A stretch of DNA of 5,222 nt, taken from NCBI GenBank assembly GCA_040752295.1, contig JBFMFE010000148.1:1-5222 (forward strand), in the 5' to 3' direction. Position 1 is the first letter of the stretch. Each line of letters starts with the position of its first letter. Positions 4,566-5,222 of this stretch are shown here, one piece after another. Below the pieces are notes generated by a model. That model had not been told where the DNA came from. It worked only from the letters and a program-made list of their open reading frames with translations, and searched no databases. The DNA comes from JBFMFE01 sp040752295 (GTDB lineage: Bacteria; UBP15; UBA6099; JBFMBQ01). Both the position numbers and the translations under genes were made by a program.

Positions 4566-4660
4566 GCGGTTCTTCCACGCGGGTGCGCACGGATGTATTT
4601 GTATCCATTTTGACAGCGCGTGTATATGCGGTTCTTCCACGCGGGCGCGCACGGACGTAT
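4566..4660. repeat. Pair of 33-bp direct repeats
   Basis: The segment 4566-4598 recurs at 4628-4660 with only two differences (T to C at the 19th and 29th bases), separated by 29 bp. Each copy begins GCGGTTCTTCCACGCGGG and ends in GTAT. Copy 1 contains the 8-bp palindrome GTGCGCAC (4583-4590). The spacer contains TTGACA at 4610-4615, but no -10 box lies at the right distance. The pair lies between rplU and the coiled-coil gene and is not inside any plausible coding frame. It could be a regulator-binding repeat or the remnant of a dispersed repeat. Two copies are too few to call a CRISPR array. Confidence 0.75.
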
Positions 4661-4667
4661 AATCATT

Positions 4668-4684
4668 CCGGATTGTTAATCCGG
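4668..4684. promoter_or_regulatory. Compact hairpin/operator-like inverted repeat
   Basis: CCGGATT (4668-4674) and AATCCGG (4678-4684) are perfect complements around GTT. The element sits between two plus-strand TATAAT boxes (4658-4663 and 4694-4699) and overlaps the -35 region of the second. That placement suits an operator acting on the downstream membrane-protein gene, but the hairpin is not followed by a U-tract and no regulator gene is nearby. Confidence 0.5.
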
Positions 4685-4699
4685 GCAAACCGGTATAAT
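4673..4699 (+). promoter_or_regulatory. Candidate promoter of the coiled-coil membrane gene
   Basis: A perfect TATAAT lies at 4694-4699, about 35 bp before the GTG start. The -35 region is weak: TTGTTA at 4673-4678 gives a 15-bp spacer, and GATTGT at 17 bp is a poor match. The weak -35 overlaps an inverted repeat, which would fit an activated or repressed promoter. A second TATAAT upstream (4658-4663) has no good -35 either. Confidence 0.45.
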
Positions 4700-4734
4700 G
4701 CCAAACCAGCGGCGTTGACGCGCTCGTTGACCTT

Positions 4735-5031
4735 GTGAACAAAGTTACCGAGAAGCAGAAAGAAGACATACTCGTTTTTGTTGGAGAGAAATTCGAGGCA
4801 AAGATCGAAAGCAAGCTGGAAGTCCTCGAGGAAAAGTTCGAGAGAAGACTGGCGGAGGAGATAGCAAAGGTTCGGGTTGAACTCGGCGAGAAGATATCGG
4901 GAGTGAAATCCGAACTCGAGGTTAAGATCGCGCAGACAAAATCCGAAATCATAAAGTGGATGTTCATCTTCTGGGCGGGGCAGATAGGCGTCATCACCGG
5001 GCTGCTTTTCGCTTTTTCCGGGAGGCTTTGA
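4735..5031 (+). CDS. Small coiled-coil protein with a C-terminal membrane helix (DUF1640-like)
   Basis: This 98-residue protein is highly charged (Glu/Lys-rich) with a coiled-coil pattern from about residue 5 to 72, including EAKIESKLEVLEEKFERRLA. One hydrophobic segment at about 74-95 (KWMFIFWAGQIGVITGLLFAF) follows, then a short SGRL tail. The layout of a long coiled coil, a TKSEIIKW-type junction and a C-terminal anchor resembles DUF1640/CCDC90-like proteins, whose bacterial role is not established. Expected topology is a helix bundle projecting from the inner membrane. The first standard start after the in-frame TAA at 4696-4698 is the GTG at 4735, but no Shine-Dalgarno precedes it. Codons 4708-4734 before it also read as an amphipathic stretch (SGVDALVDL), so a non-standard earlier start is possible. 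It is the only convincing plus-strand gene and is divergent from rplU. Confidence 0.8.
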   Translation: MNKVTEKQKEDILVFVGEKFEAKIESKLEVLEEKFERRLAEEIAKVRVELGEKISGVKSELEVKIAQTKSEIIKWMFIFWAGQIGVITGLLFAFSGRL

Positions 5032-5032
5032 A

Positions 5033-5111
5033 AGCGGGAATGACAACGAGAGGGATGTCGCGTTATTTATGACGCTGTGTATGTGAACTTTCGTGCTTTT
5101 TGATTCCCGCT
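5033..5111. repeat. 9-bp inverted repeat after the coiled-coil gene
   Basis: AGCGGGAAT (5033-5041) and ATTCCCGCT (5103-5111) are perfect complements enclosing 61 nt, starting one base after the stop codon at 5029-5031. There is no T-run after the right arm, and the loop is long for an intrinsic terminator. It may be a transcript-end structure or the two ends of a small dispersed element. The enclosed 61 nt has no coding potential. Confidence 0.5.
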
Positions 5112-5165
5112 CCACGGAGGAAGCTTTAAAGGCAAATGAATTTTATGTATGTCCGATGCAAATCC

Positions 5166-5189
5166 GACCTGCCTGTAGGCAGACAGGTC
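5166..5189. repeat. Palindromic repeat, CCTGCCTG family (copy 2)
   Basis: This is a 24-bp imperfect palindrome with outer arms GACCTG (5166-5171) and CAGGTC (5184-5189). One C/A mismatch separates the outer arms from an inner CTG/CAG pairing, and CTGCC-TGTA-GGCAG is the alternative inner hairpin. It shares the CCTGCCTG core with the palindrome at 858-880. The rest of 5112-5222 shows no supported gene. Confidence 0.65.
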
Positions 5190-5222
5190 ATGCGAAAAAC
5201 AGTATGCGCGAAGCCCCTTGGA

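Noticed and set aside
4610..4638. Promoter from the perfect TTGACA at 4610-4615
   Set aside because: The sequence 16-18 bp downstream (around TCTTCC) is nothing like a -10 box, and the next TATAAT is 42 bp away.
4566..4660. CRISPR array
   Set aside because: There are only two repeat copies with one 29-bp spacer, the copies differ at two positions, and no cas gene is present.
4439..4666. Upstream in-frame extension of rplU to 4666
   Set aside because: It would run through the rplU promoter, the GGAGGG ribosome site and the 33-bp repeats, and would add 76 residues of non-conserved sequence before a canonical bL21 start.
5136..5222. Open frame starting MNFMYVRCKSDLPVGRQV and running off the right edge
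   Set aside because: It reads straight through the palindromic repeat, and the only GGAGG (5116-5120) is 15 nt away. Twenty-nine codons are too few to judge, so it is not called as a gene.

Overview
This is a bacterial chromosomal segment. Ribosomal proteins bL21 and bL27 are bacteria-specific, and the sigma70-type promoters have near-consensus boxes. The coding regions are GC-rich, and long antisense open frames are by-products of that composition. The phylum cannot be fixed from the sequence. A split two-subunit transketolase, a short TalC-type transaldolase and small palindromic or tandem repeats in the spacers fit an uncultivated or deep-branching bacterial lineage, but that is inference.

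Layout. Positions 1-376 hold no convincing gene, but contain an AT-rich left end and a pair of mutually exclusive hairpins (191-229). Positions 377-586 (minus) encode the C-terminal part of a clan AA aspartic protease that has lost its catalytic DTG half. Positions 587-1104 are a repeat-rich spacer: two arrays of 7-bp repeats, a palindrome, a 12-bp tandem repeat and a 10-bp inverted repeat. From 4438 down to 1105 the minus strand carries, in transcription order, rplU, rpmA, transketolase N-terminal subunit, transketolase C-terminal subunit and transaldolase. Positions 4439-4734 form a divergent promoter region with a near-identical 33-bp direct repeat, a compact hairpin and two TATAAT boxes. 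Positions 4735-5031 (plus) encode a small coiled-coil protein with one C-terminal membrane helix, resembling DUF1640. The right end (5032-5222) is non-coding as far as can be judged and carries a second copy of the palindromic repeat family.

How the genes work together. rplU and rpmA overlap by 11 bp and share one strong promoter. The two transketolase halves overlap by an ATGA junction, which suggests coupled translation and equal amounts of the two subunits of one enzyme. Transaldolase follows 71 bp later with its own promoter-like sequence. Transketolase and transaldolase together give the carbon-rearranging half of the non-oxidative pentose phosphate pathway. The transketolase transcript appears to start almost at its GTG codon, so it may be nearly leaderless.

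No clearly new multi-gene system is visible. The points most worth checking are the possible leaderless transketolase mRNA, the repeat/hairpin/double -10 arrangement before the coiled-coil membrane gene, the switch-like hairpins near the left end, and the decayed protease surrounded by small repeats.
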